Made by a program: the position numbers and the translations under genes. From Acidimicrobiaceae bacterium (lineage in GTDB: Bacteria > Actinomycetota > Acidimicrobiia > Acidimicrobiales > RAAP-2): a stretch of 64,000 nucleotides of DNA. Numbering within the stretch: position 1 is the stretch's first letter; the number at the start of each line of letters is the position of its first letter. Shown piece after piece: positions 26,657 through 35,488 of the stretch. The DNA lies in contig PMLJ01000039.1 of assembly GCA_003158855.1 (NCBI GenBank), positions 44,156 to 108,155 on the forward strand, written 5' to 3'. A model generated the notes under the pieces. That model made no database searches, had not been told where the DNA came from, and saw nothing but the letters and a program-made list of their open reading frames with translations.

Positions 26657-27067
26657 ATGAGTGAGAAACAGCCGAGCATCCTCTTCCGCCTCAATCCACG
26701 AATCGGCATCGCGCCCTATCGACAGCTGGTCGATCAGGTCCGACAGGCTGTCGAATTAGGACGACTCCGCGGTGGCGATCAGTTGCCCTCGGTGCGCGAT
26801 GTCGTGACCCAAGTGACGATCAACCCCAACACGGTGCACCGCGCGTACCGAGAACTTGAGCACCTGGGACTCGCCGAAGGCCGTCTCGGCCTCGGCACGT
26901 TCATCACGGAGAACCCCGGAGCTCTCACTGCCGACACCGGGAACGCCGAGTTGTCTCGGCAACTGCAACTGTGGGCGCAACGAGCACGCGCCGCCGGACT
27001 CGACGAGGACGACATGCTCGAACTACTTCGCCGGATCCTCAACCGTGAAGAGCGGGTGCTCTCATGA
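26657..27067 (+). CDS. GntR-family regulator, YtrA type
   Basis: A 136-residue protein with an N-terminal winged HTH of the GntR family. It contains APYRQLVDQVRQAVELGRLR, then LPSVRDVVTQVTINPNTVHR and AYRELEHLGLAEGRLGLGTF. The short helical C-terminus without an effector domain is the YtrA subfamily pattern, which usually represses an adjacent ABC exporter. Its stop overlaps the ABC ATPase start (ATGA). A dyad over its own promoter suggests autoregulation of the three-gene operon. Confidence 0.92.
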   Translation: MSEKQPSILFRLNPRIGIAPYRQLVDQVRQAVELGRLRGGDQLPSVRDVVTQVTINPNTVHRAYRELEHLGLAEGRLGLGTFITENPGALTADTGNAELSRQLQLWAQRARAAGLDEDDMLELLRRILNREERVLS

Positions 27068-27981
27068 CGACCCCGGTGATTGAAACCACCGACCTCGCCA
27101 AACGCTTCGGCCGCAAGTGGGCGTTGCGCGATTGCACGCTCTCGATCCCCCCGGGCAAGGTCGCCGCGCTGGTGGGGCCCAACGGCGCAGGAAAGTCCAC
27201 TTTCCTGCGCATTGCGGCCGGCCTTTCCCGACCCACTTCCGGGACGATCAAGGTCCTCGGTGAGGTTCAGGACGGCACCGACGCCTCACTCCTGCAAAGA
27301 GTTGGCTACTTGGACCAGGAACGGCCCCTCTACCGGGGATTTCGGGTCGATGAGATGTTCCGGTTCGGCGAGGGCACCAACCCGACCTGGAATATGGCGA
27401 CCGCCCACGCCTACGTCGATCAGCTGGGCATTTCACTGCGCGATCGAGTGAACAATCTGTCGGGCGGCCAACAGGCCCAGGTGGCACTGACGATATGTCT
27501 CGCCAAGCAACCGGAGCTGCTCATCCTCGATGAGCCCGCGGCGGAACTCGACCCCGTCGCCCGAGAGGATCTTCTGCGTCTCTTGATGCGCGAGGTCGCC
27601 GAGCGCGAAACCACTGTCATCCTTTCGACGCACGCACTCGGTGACGTCGGATCGATCTGCGACTACCTGGTCATCATGTCGCACTCGAAGGTCGTCCTCC
27701 ACGACGATCTCGAGTTCGTCGTGGAGAGTCACCGACTCCTCAGCGCATCGTCGTCGAGCACGCCGGCACTGCCCGAAGGCGTCACCGTCATCGACACCCG
27801 GATCGGCAGCCGCGACGTGACGCACCTGGTTCGTTTGACCCTGCCCCTCGTCGAGGAGACGTGGGACATCACTGAACCGACATTGGACGAGATCATCATG
27901 GCTTATCTGCGACTCGGAACAGACTCCGCCTCGTCCCAGACTCACGTCTCCGCCCCTTCACCTCGTGGAGGAATCTCGTGA
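27064..27981 (+). CDS. ABC transporter ATP-binding protein
   Basis: A 305-residue ABC ATPase with Walker A GPNGAGKS (about 40-47), signature LSGGQQAQ and Walker B LLILDEPA. The C-terminal 80 residues form an extension typical of exporter ATPases. It is coupled to the GntR gene upstream and to the permease downstream (GTGA overlap). It would energise an export system for antibiotics, lipids or peptides; the substrate is unknown. Confidence 0.93.
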   Translation: MTTPVIETTDLAKRFGRKWALRDCTLSIPPGKVAALVGPNGAGKSTFLRIAAGLSRPTSGTIKVLGEVQDGTDASLLQRVGYLDQERPLYRGFRVDEMFRFGEGTNPTWNMATAHAYVDQLGISLRDRVNNLSGGQQAQVALTICLAKQPELLILDEPAAELDPVAREDLLRLLMREVAERETTVILSTHALGDVGSICDYLVIMSHSKVVLHDDLEFVVESHRLLSASSSSTPALPEGVTVIDTRIGSRDVTHLVRLTLPLVEETWDITEPTLDEIIMAYLRLGTDSASSQTHVSAPSPRGGIS

Positions 27982-29021
27982 CGTGGATGGCGTGGCGCCT
28001 GCAGCGCAGTGTCTACCTCTTCGCTCTAGCGGTGAGTCTGGTCCTGATCGGCCTCACCATCGCCAACGGACTACACCTCCAGATGCTGTTGCACCATTGG
28101 AGGGGCGCCCCATGCCATGGAGGGAACGGTTTTGACCCCAAGTACCAGCGATACTGCCAATCGCAATTGAGCAACTACATCGGTGCCCGGAACTCAGGAC
28201 TTGTTGTCCACTTGATGGCGGTAGTGCCCGCCGGAGTCGTTGGAGTAGTTCTCGGCGCGAATCTGGTTGCGGGCGAACTGAGCCAGAAGACCGTCCGCTC
28301 CGCCTGGACGCAATCAGTCACGCGAAAGCACTGGTTCGCCACGAAGGTCCTCGTGGGGTTGGTCTCAATCTTGGTCATGGCCGTGCCGCTGTGCCTGACA
28401 GCCACGTGGTGGTTAGACGCCTCAATGTGGACGCCACGCATTTCGACGAACAGTATGACCTACGCAGGGTTGCTACCTGCTGCTGTCGGCGTCTTCGCGT
28501 TTGCACTTGCGACCGCCGTTGGCGTCATTCTTCGACGGCCCGGCTGGGCCGTCGCCATGGCCCTGTCGGTGCTCCTCGCTGTTATGTGGACAATGCAGTT
28601 TGAAGTTCGACCGAGTCTCGTCCCAGTTCACATTGCAATCATTAAGCCCGTGGTGGTTACGAAGGGGTTTCAGGCCGGAAAGGTTCCAACAGTGGCAGCA
28701 CCCGACAACTCCTGGGTGCTGTTCTCGGGTTTCGCTCCGCTGCACTCGGCCAATATCATTCCGTCTCAGAGCGACGAGGAGCGCTGGCAGGGGCTCGAAT
28801 TCGGGTGTGAAACTGCCGCCGCAGCGCAGCAGAATGAGCAAGCCGCCACCGCGAGTCAGGTCGCGCACTGTCAGCTGAAGAATGGACTACAACTCGAGCA
28901 GTTGTACGTGGCTGACAACGAGTACTGGAAACTTCAGATTCGCGAGGGTGGTCTCTATCTCGTCGGCGCGACACTTCTCTTCAGTGCGAGTCTCGTGCTG
29001 GTACGCCGCAGCAGGGCATAA
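27978..29021 (+). CDS. ABC transporter permease
   Basis: A 347-residue permease with membrane helices near residues 15-32, 72-95, 115-135, 150-172, 180-197 and 320-340. A large extracytoplasmic loop occupies about 200-310. It follows the ATPase with a four-base overlap. The layout is typical of ABC-2-like exporter permeases linked to YtrA-type regulators, and the pair probably works as a homodimeric permease with the ATPase. Confidence 0.85.
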   Translation: MTWMAWRLQRSVYLFALAVSLVLIGLTIANGLHLQMLLHHWRGAPCHGGNGFDPKYQRYCQSQLSNYIGARNSGLVVHLMAVVPAGVVGVVLGANLVAGELSQKTVRSAWTQSVTRKHWFATKVLVGLVSILVMAVPLCLTATWWLDASMWTPRISTNSMTYAGLLPAAVGVFAFALATAVGVILRRPGWAVAMALSVLLAVMWTMQFEVRPSLVPVHIAIIKPVVVTKGFQAGKVPTVAAPDNSWVLFSGFAPLHSANIIPSQSDEERWQGLEFGCETAAAAQQNEQAATASQVAHCQLKNGLQLEQLYVADNEYWKLQIREGGLYLVGATLLFSASLVLVRRSRA

Positions 29022-29096
29022 TGTTCTCAACTGGTATCAACTGGCTCCGGGGCGGAACCTACAGCGTGCTCGAGCGAACGTGTTCTGGAAACTCCC

Positions 29097-29657
29097 TTAC
29101 GGGAAGTGAGTACCTAAGGCGATTCCAGTGATGCTGGTACTGGTGAGCTTCGTGCAGACGGCAGTTTTGGGCAACGTGAAGTCGAATCGCGCCGGGCGCG
29201 CCGGAGTAGCGAATGTCAGTTGGACTCCGAGAATGGACCGCGGCGCGCACGTGCTCTTCGGATAGTTGGCGGCGGTCCCCACTCCTAAGTCGACGCTGGC
29301 AGTCTTCAGGGGAGCGATCACCACCGTCCCGCCCCGTCGGGCGAACCTATCCCTGATCGACTTTGGACCCACATCTTCCCAAGGAATCATTCCGTAGGTC
29401 ATGAAGCCTGGTCGAGCAATCGGCGTCCCGCTCAGCGAGCAACTCTTCTTCGAGTGATTGACGAACTCGAGCGTGTACCACGTCGTGCCCGCAGCCCCGC
29501 TGGTTCGACCAGGCTTGAGCGTGAGCGCTGATGCGTCGCAGGTTCCGGCAGCGGCGCCCGCAGCACCCACTCCCGCGAAAGCGCCGCCACCTAACGTCAA
29601 AATCGACGAGGCACTCGACACCGCTAATGCCACACTCGTTCGGATGGCACCCTTCAT
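29097..29657 (-). CDS. Secreted DUF4232 protein
   Basis: A 186-residue secreted protein. The ATG at 29657 is preferred because GGAGGAG lies just upstream; a longer frame exists. A signal peptide covers about residues 1-37 (MKGAIRTSVALAVSSASSIL and the following alanine/glycine stretch). The mature part fits DUF4232, with paired cysteines, LEFVNHSKKSCSLSGTP and a C-terminal beta-rich part. Its function is unknown. It is on the opposite strand from the ABC operon and downstream of a sigma/membrane-protein pair on its own strand. Confidence 0.78.
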   Translation of the reverse strand: MKGAIRTSVALAVSSASSILTLGGGAFAGVGAAGAAAGTCDASALTLKPGRTSGAAGTTWYTLEFVNHSKKSCSLSGTPIARPGFMTYGMIPWEDVGPKSIRDRFARRGGTVVIAPLKTASVDLGVGTAANYPKSTCAPRSILGVQLTFATPARPARFDFTLPKTAVCTKLTSTSITGIALGTHFP

Positions 29658-29758
29658 CAGTCTCCTCCTCGACATCAATCACTTGTCTACTCGTACCGAC
29701 GACTTACGGCGATGGCACGAAATTCTTGGTTGGGAGGTTTGACAAGGAGACCGATCTC

Positions 29759-31315
29759 CTAGCTGCCCTGATTGCTGAGGATCTCGCCGGGAAGCGGTCC
29801 GTTCGGAGCCGCTTGTCCGCTCTTGTACGGCGGTCCAGCGAGGGCAAGACAAGAACCCGGAGCGTGACAGGTGACTTGGGACACAAATCCCAAGTCGGCA
29901 GCGAGAGGGACGGACACCCACGTCCGCCCTGAGTCACTGGTAGCCCAGATTTCGGCCTCGGACTTGCCATCACCGAATTTGCCGGTAGGCATCACTTCTC
30001 CCGACACCCAACAGGTCGTGGCGTCGGTGCAGCTGATGGAGTTGTACTCGCTGATTGATACTCCGGTGCTGTCTGGAACCGGTGTCACGGACGTCCACGT
30101 CACCCCTCCGTCGTGGGTCACCATCAACTCGGACTTGCCTTCGGTCATGCTGGTTCCCGCTACGACATTCGCGTAGCAGTCCGACACCGTGGGGCAATCC
30201 AGTCGAAGTCCCGAAGCCTCCGCGGGTTCCGACATCCAGTTCGTCTGCCAAGTAGACCCTCCATCGGAGCTGCGCCAGACCAGGACCCTCGACGTCTGGC
30301 TGTTATCCACGACCGAGTGGAAGACCGTGGTAAGTCCAACGCAGTTGGACGGGGTGGCGCACGAGAGCCTCATCTCCTGCGCATTGGACCAACCCGGCGA
30401 GCCGTCGTAGGCGGTCGACCACGGCAGAACGCTGGAGCTCCAGGTGGATCCTCCGTCGTTCGTGCGCATGATGACGGTGCGCAACACTCCTGTTACGCCG
30501 GGATCACCGGCAAAGGGCTGCTGGGGTTGGTCCGAGGGCGCGAGAGCCACAGCGACGCACGACGTGGCGCTGAAGCATTTCAACTGGTCCCACATCCCTT
30601 GGACATTGCGCAATGAGGCGTCGAGAGTCGCGTCACCGCCAAGGACGGGGTTAACCGCGACCACGTGGCTGGTCCACGACGCGCCGCCGTCAGTTGTCGA
30701 AAGGAAGGACTGCACCGTTCCTTGCCACGGTGGAGTCTGAGTGTTCGTCGGAGCGCTCTGAACCCCGACGGAGCACGCCGAGACACTCGAGCAGGCGAAG
30801 GGGGTGTCCGGGCTTGCGGCGCCCGGCAGTGACAACGTCGACCACGTGACGCCCCCGTCGACAGACTTATAGACCACGGTGACGGAGGAGGCGGAACTCG
30901 AATTGGTCACGGTATTCGTTGATTCGAGGTAGCAGATCTGGCTGGTGGGACACGTCAGAACGTTGGAACCCTGAGGACTCGAGGGGGTCGCCGTGAAACT
31001 GCCCGACGTGGCAGCATTCGCATTCACCACGCCGAAGGCTTGAGCGAAAGAGTTCGTCAGCGATGGCTTGTCGGGACCCCGGACGCTGATAACGGTCGAC
31101 ACGCCGACGATGAGAAGTACTGCGGCAGCCACCGACAGCAACCGTCGACGATTCATCCATCCGGCTGGGGCTCGGCTTGTCCTGCCTCCGGCGCGGCGAC
31201 CATCGTGACTCTGGGCCGCGACCAATGCGTGCCACGCAACGTCCACAGAGCGAATGGGCTCATTCGTCACGGGGTTCGCGTTGCGAATCAAAGTGGAGAG
31301 TCGTTCACTGTCCAT
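29759..31315 (-). CDS. Membrane-anchored Asp-box repeat protein coupled to ECF sigma factor
   Basis: A 518-residue protein with a cytoplasmic N-terminus, a membrane helix near 58-75 (LLSVAAAVLLIVGVSTVISV) and a long extracytoplasmic part. That part has six Asp-box-like motifs (SVDGGVTW, TTDGGASW, TNDGGSTW, SSDGGSTW, THDGGVTW and TSDSGRTW), which predict a sialidase-like beta-propeller. Paired cysteines recur between the motifs. Its start lies inside the end of the sigma gene by 11 bases, so the two are coupled. It probably senses an extracellular ligand and regulates the sigma factor; no sialidase catalytic residues are visible. Confidence 0.8.
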   Translation of the reverse strand: MDSERLSTLIRNANPVTNEPIRSVDVAWHALVAAQSHDGRRAGGRTSRAPAGWMNRRRLLSVAAAVLLIVGVSTVISVRGPDKPSLTNSFAQAFGVVNANAATSGSFTATPSSPQGSNVLTCPTSQICYLESTNTVTNSSSASSVTVVYKSVDGGVTWSTLSLPGAASPDTPFACSSVSACSVGVQSAPTNTQTPPWQGTVQSFLSTTDGGASWTSHVVAVNPVLGGDATLDASLRNVQGMWDQLKCFSATSCVAVALAPSDQPQQPFAGDPGVTGVLRTVIMRTNDGGSTWSSSVLPWSTAYDGSPGWSNAQEMRLSCATPSNCVGLTTVFHSVVDNSQTSRVLVWRSSDGGSTWQTNWMSEPAEASGLRLDCPTVSDCYANVVAGTSMTEGKSELMVTHDGGVTWTSVTPVPDSTGVSISEYNSISCTDATTCWVSGEVMPTGKFGDGKSEAEIWATSDSGRTWVSVPLAADLGFVSQVTCHAPGSCLALAGPPYKSGQAAPNGPLPGEILSNQGS

Positions 31316-31844
31316 TGGTGGCTTCCTTTACGGGATAGAGGTGAGGGGGAACAACGGCCGAACGCTCGAAGTTCTTGAGCGCGCGGTGGAAGCGGACATT
31401 CACAGCGTTGGTGGTGATTCCGAGGACCCGCCCGATGTCCTCTCGGTGTAACTCGTCCCAAAGCACCAGCCGAAGGATCTCCTGGTCGGACTCACTCAGT
31501 GCCGCCATCGCCGAGCGAACCAACGATCCGTCGAAGGCCTCGACTCGCGGAGCGGCGACCTCTTCGAACTCGACTGAGGCGATTCGAAGGCCCTCGCGCC
31601 TTTGCTTTCGGCGAGCGTTAGAAACCTCGTAGGTTGCGATGCGATATAGCCACGGGAGAGAAGGATTGTTGACACTGGCGAATTTCCCCCAGGCCACGAC
31701 AAAACTCGTCGACACAATGTCGTCGACCATTGAAGGCGGGAGTCGACGAGCGACAAAGCGCCAGAGGCTCGAGTAGTTCTCGCGAAAGAACTCTTCGAAA
31801 TCGCCGGTGACGGTCTCTTCGGATGAGGCGGGATTGTTTGCCAT
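31305..31844 (-). CDS. ECF-type RNA polymerase sigma factor
   Basis: A 179-residue sigma factor. Region 2 is seen in FEEFFRENYSSLWRFVARRL and VSTSFVVAWGKF, region 4 in LSESDQEILRLVLWDELHRE and IGRVLGITTNAVNVRFHRAL. ATG 31844 has GGGAG just upstream. The gene is similar in plan to the sigma gene near 26.3 kb and also overlaps a single-pass membrane gene. The two pairs may be paralogous modules with different ectodomains. Confidence 0.9.
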   Translation of the reverse strand: MANNPASSEETVTGDFEEFFRENYSSLWRFVARRLPPSMVDDIVSTSFVVAWGKFASVNNPSLPWLYRIATYEVSNARRKQRREGLRIASVEFEEVAAPRVEAFDGSLVRSAMAALSESDQEILRLVLWDELHREDIGRVLGITTNAVNVRFHRALKNFERSAVVPPHLYPVKEATNGQ

Positions 31845-31847
31845 CAC

Positions 31848-32747
31848 TCCCTTTACGTCGCGCCATCCAACCAGAATTACCTAAAGCTCAAGTCGGATCG
31901 GCAGCAAAGCGAGCGGAATAGTGATAAGTAGACGGTGAATACCGTCGGTGGTTCAGTTATCGCCCGAAATTCTTATTCCTAGCGCGTCTCATCGTGGTGC
32001 CGAACCCAGATTCCGTTTCCAAACTTCTCCGACGCAGCGCGAAGTCAGTAACCGAAATTCCTCGTCAAGCAGTGTGTGGTCGACTTGCCCAAAACTGTGT
32101 GGAGAGGCCCGAGTGTCGATCCTAGAGTCCAGTCGTTACTTGGCCTCAAGAGTTTCGTAAACACCCCGCCACGGGGTCCTCACGAAAGTGGGACCCCACT
32201 AGTAACGAAGCTCAAGGTTGCGAGCGCTCCGCGGCGGTTTCGAACTGGAATGACTCATTCGGCCGACGACCGCGTGAGCGCCACGCTGGAGAGTCTCCGA
32301 AGTACCTCGTACGTAGGTCGTTCGCCTCGACAGTCGTGCTGACTTTGGGGATCGTCGCCTCGACGCCACGGTTCAACTTCCACTCTTCGGTTGCATTCTT
32401 CTTCAGTTCACCAACCGTGAGACTGGCGCGACGCTCGATGACAGCATCGTTGGCAGACTTGCGCATTCGCCTCGAGCCCTGCGCCTACTGGCACTCTTGT
32501 ACCAGGGCTCTGAGGACCTCCGGCCAACGGGTTAGCATTCGAAGAGTTGAGTCCCAAGTAGTGTTCGGTCTCACGAGGTTTGTAAGACCGCCGCAACTGA
32601 AGTAACCAGTCCAGATTTGGACTGTTTGGGGAGGTAGGTGGGTCCAGCGTCCACTGCAGCGGATGCCAACGACAAAAGCCCTGGCGGCGCTCAGCGAGAT
32701 TATGCCCATTGAGAGCTGTACACAATCCGAAGAGGAGGACGTTCGTG
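31848..32747. other. Intergenic region with repeat copy A, no supported gene
   Basis: About 900 bases without a convincing gene. It contains one copy of a dispersed repeat (32070-32205, listed separately). A minus-strand frame of 84 residues at 32212-32466 starts with a plausible peptide (MRKSANDAVIERRASLTVGE) but degenerates to a serine/arginine-rich tail and may be a gene remnant. The right end is the promoter region of the secreted repeat protein, with GAGGAGG at about 32732-32738. Confidence 0.4.
32070..32205 (+). repeat. Dispersed intergenic repeat, copy A
   Basis: This copy starts with CAGTGTGTGGTCGACT (32070-32085), which is shared exactly with copy B. About 78 bases later is a hairpin ACCCCG-CCA-CGGGGT (32163-32177), followed by CACGAAAGTGGGACC. 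Compared with copy B the second base pair of the stem changes from C-G to A-T with pairing kept. That is a covariation and suggests the structure matters. Confidence 0.6.
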
Positions 32748-33857
32748 ATGAAACGATTCGTGTCGAGTATTGCAGCGGTGACATTGGTGTTGGGCGGAGT
32801 GGCGTTGTTTGGCGTGGCAACTGCTGGGGCGGCGTCGGCACCCACGATTACCGTCACTCCCAACACGGGACTGACCAACAGCCAAAAGGTCGTCATCACC
32901 GGGTCTGGCTTCACGGCGGGAGCGTCGCTGGCCGCGGTCGAGTGCATCGCCACGGCGACGACTACCGCCGGCTGCGCCATCAGCGCGCCAACGCTGATAA
33001 CGGCAAACGCTGACGGGACATTGCCATCAACGAACTTCTTCGTGCAGACGGGAACGATTGGCAACGGGACATGCGGCACCTCGGCGACAGACGCGACGTG
33101 CGCGATAGCCATCGGTACGTCCACCGGTACCCCGGAAGCCCACGCAACCATCACCTTCGCGACGGCGTCAACCGGGCCGTCGTTGACGGTCAGCCCAGCG
33201 ACCGGACTGAAGAATGGGCAGTCCGTGACGGTAACGGGCACCGGATTTACTCCAAGCGATTCGGTGTACGTCATTGAGTGCCTCGCGACGGCCACCAGCT
33301 CCACGGGTTGCAACACCGCCGGTGCGACGCCCGTCAAGGTGAACGCTGACGGCACCTTGCCGTCCACGTCATTCACAGTCGTCACGGGCACCATCGGATC
33401 CGGAACGTGCGGCACCACTGCGTCCAACTCGGCCAGCTGCGCCGTAACGGTTGCGAACGCGTCGGGCGGCGATGCCGCCGGCGCACCGATCTCTTTTGCG
33501 TCAGCAACGATCGCGAGGTCCTTGGTGGTCAGGCCCGCAACCGGACTGAAGAACGGCAGGTTGGTGAAGGTTTCCGGTGCTGGCTTCACGGCAAATGATC
33601 ACGTCTACATCGTCGAGTGCCTCGCAGGCGCGACCAGTTCGGCCAAGTGCGACCTCAAGACCTTGAAGGCCGTGACCATCAGTGGCACCGGCGTGTTGCG
33701 TGCGACGAACTTCAGGGTTGTTGCCGGCAAGATCGGAACCGGAACGTGCGGCACCACGAAGTCGAACCTGAACCGCTGCGCCATCAGTGTCGCCAATGCG
33801 TCCAAGGGCGACTCGAAGGCGGCTCGGATCACCTTCGCGATGCCGAAGAAGAAGTGA
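32748..33857 (+). CDS. Secreted protein with three neocarzinostatin-like repeats
   Basis: A 369-residue protein. ATG 32748 has GAGGAGG ten bases upstream. A signal peptide (MKRFVSSIAAVTLVLGGVAL and the following AGAASA) is followed by three similar beta-domains of about 110 residues each. Each has a GLKNGQ- or GLTNSQ-like opening, a G(S/T)GFT motif, a VECLA or VECIA segment and a conserved GTCGT near its end, with a disulfide-like cysteine pair. This matches neocarzinostatin-family domains, which form an immunoglobulin-like sandwich. Here they are used in tandem, so a surface or matrix protein is more likely than a chromophore carrier. A strong hairpin terminator follows. Confidence 0.8.
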   Translation: MKRFVSSIAAVTLVLGGVALFGVATAGAASAPTITVTPNTGLTNSQKVVITGSGFTAGASLAAVECIATATTTAGCAISAPTLITANADGTLPSTNFFVQTGTIGNGTCGTSATDATCAIAIGTSTGTPEAHATITFATASTGPSLTVSPATGLKNGQSVTVTGTGFTPSDSVYVIECLATATSSTGCNTAGATPVKVNADGTLPSTSFTVVTGTIGSGTCGTTASNSASCAVTVANASGGDAAGAPISFASATIARSLVVRPATGLKNGRLVKVSGAGFTANDHVYIVECLAGATSSAKCDLKTLKAVTISGTGVLRATNFRVVAGKIGTGTCGTTKSNLNRCAISVANASKGDSKAARITFAMPKKK

Positions 33858-33894
33858 CCTGAGCCAAAAGCTGGATGCCAGCAGTTAGTCGTAA

Positions 33895-33936
33895 GTGGCC
33901 GACGCCCTCACCAGTAACGGTGAGGGCGTCGGCCAC
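33895..33936. terminator. Strong terminator hairpin
   Basis: An 18-base perfect inverted repeat, from GTGGCCGACGCCCTCACC at 33895-33912 to its exact complement at 33919-33936, closes a six-base loop (AGTAAC). It lies 37 bases after the stop of the secreted repeat protein. There is no T-run, as is common in high-GC bacteria. It should be an efficient terminator in both directions. Confidence 0.8.
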
Positions 33937-34138
33937 CAGCGCGGATCATGCGACAAGTCCGTGACAACGCCTGGGGAAACTGCGGAGTGCTCTCACGAGT
34001 TCTCCAGAACAACGTCCTCAAGGTCAGGTTCCCCGAGCAAGCATCAGCCAAGTCGAGCGACGGCGGTATTGGCCGCTGAAACCCAGAGGCTGCTCAAGGC
34101 GCTCCTTACCCTCATCAAATGGTGTCGAGGAACCCGCC

Positions 34139-34275
34139 CAGTGTGTGGTCGACTCGCTCGGCATCCTTTGGAGGGGTCTCGGACCCCGCCTGCGAAGCCC
34201 AGCCATTGCACGGCGCAGTGTGTGACGTAAGCAACCCGCCACGGGTTCTTGCGAAAGTGAGACCCGATTGTTGAC
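34139..34275 (+). repeat. Dispersed intergenic repeat, copy B
   Basis: This copy starts with CAGTGTGTGGTCGACT (34139-34154), identical to copy A. The hairpin AACCCG-CCA-CGGGTT is at 34233-34247, 79 bases later, followed by GCGAAAGTGAGACCC. The element lies downstream of the terminator and before the esterase gene end. No transposase is present. Confidence 0.6.
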
Positions 34276-34361
34276 GAAACCCGAGTCGCCTGCCGTCCCG
34301 CTCTGGCGATCGAGGGTTGGGGCACCCGACCGTGAGGACCGCCCCAACAGCGAGCACACCG

Positions 34362-35309
34362 TCAAGTGAGATGGCGAGACAGAAACGCGAGTGACGGCGG
34401 CTCCTGCTCCAGGAAGAACGGGTCAGTGTGGCATCCTGCGCCAAGCACGCGAACGCTGCCCTCGGGAAGCACCTTCAGGAGCTGCTCGACTCCCGGTTGC
34501 AACGGGTCGTCCATGCCCGACGCCACCCTCACGGGAATTCCTCGCAGCGAGTCCACGTGCGCGATCACGTCACCCGCCGAGAATGCCGACGACGACGCGA
34601 AGGCCCCGGCGCTCGCGCCGTGCGCCTCTGCGTACGAAGTCCAGATCGCTGGGCTGATCGCCGCCACCGCTGACACGAGTCCGGGGTTGCGCTCGGCGAT
34701 TGCGAGCGCGCCGTATCCACCCATCGAGATCCCCATCATGCCGATCTGGTGCGGTGCGGCGCCCAGCCCTCTTTGCTGGCAGAACGGAATCAGCTCGTCG
34801 ACGACCATTGCCATGGGATCATCGCCCGGGTGAGGGTTCCAGTAGCCGTCACCACCATCAACGGTCACAATGGCCATCGGCGTAAGTGGGTGACCGTCCC
34901 AGCGCAGAGCCACTGCCTGAGCTGGCGTGATCGCGACCAATGCGGTGGTGTGGTCATCACCGAATCCATGGAGCATCACAACGAGGGGCAACTGATCCCC
35001 CGGCCCGTGCCCTGGCGGGTAGGCGATGGCGTAGCCAACCGACCGACGCCTGGCAGATGAGAAGAACCGGCCCGATTCAGTCGCTCCTACGGTTGCGAAG
35101 GACAGGGTCGGCGTCGGCACCGAGCAGGCGCCGTCGAGTCGGTCAAGAAGCTGCTTGCCTGGCAGGACTCCGTGGTTCACCAACTCAAGACCGGCAACAC
35201 CCCCTACAACGACCGTGCCAATCCCACCGGCGAGCCAATAGAGCAGGCGCCGACGGGGCACCATCGTCGATGCGCCCTCGACTCCACTTCGCGAGTCGTT
35301 AGCAACCAT
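34362..35309 (-). CDS. Alpha/beta-hydrolase esterase, membrane-anchored or exported
   Basis: A 315-residue esterase. An N-terminal basic plus hydrophobic stretch (VPRRRLLYWLAGGIGTVVVG) looks like a signal anchor, perhaps of Tat type though the RRxFLK motif is imperfect. The catalytic domain has the oxyanion-region LVVMLHGFGDDH, the nucleophile elbow GISMGGYG (GxSxG) and a final histidine in GAGCHTDPFF. It resembles the esterase D/mycolyltransferase-like fold. ATG 35309 was chosen over a start at 35336. The substrate is unknown, probably a carboxylic ester outside the cytoplasm. Confidence 0.82.
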   Translation of the reverse strand: MVANDSRSGVEGASTMVPRRRLLYWLAGGIGTVVVGGVAGLELVNHGVLPGKQLLDRLDGACSVPTPTLSFATVGATESGRFFSSARRRSVGYAIAYPPGHGPGDQLPLVVMLHGFGDDHTTALVAITPAQAVALRWDGHPLTPMAIVTVDGGDGYWNPHPGDDPMAMVVDELIPFCQQRGLGAAPHQIGMMGISMGGYGALAIAERNPGLVSAVAAISPAIWTSYAEAHGASAGAFASSSAFSAGDVIAHVDSLRGIPVRVASGMDDPLQPGVEQLLKVLPEGSVRVLGAGCHTDPFFLEQEPPSLAFLSRHLT

Positions 35310-35349
35310 TACGGAATGCTCCCACACCAAGGGCAACGTGGCGCCCGTG

Positions 35350-35485
35350 ACGTGTGGTCGACGTGCTCAGAATCGTGTGGAGGAACCAAGGCCGTTGCTT
35401 CGAGAGTCCCGTCGCTGCACCGCTCCGGGAGTCTCATGATGAACCCGCCGAATGCCACGGACGAGCATGTGAGAACCGAGAGTCC
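35350..35485 (+). repeat. Dispersed intergenic repeat, copy C (diverged)
   Basis: The core GTGTGGTCGAC lies at 35352-35362, with TGTGGAGG at the same distance as in copies A and B. About 80 bases downstream is AACCCGCC, the left half of the hairpin in copy B, but the right half is disturbed by an insertion-like change. It is the most degenerate of the three copies. Confidence 0.5.
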
Positions 35486-35488
35486 CTC

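Noticed and set aside
32408..33589. 393-residue minus-strand ORF over the secreted repeat protein
   Set aside because: Its valine/alanine/proline repeats are the mirror of the three neocarzinostatin-like units; the plus frame has a signal peptide and ribosome binding site.
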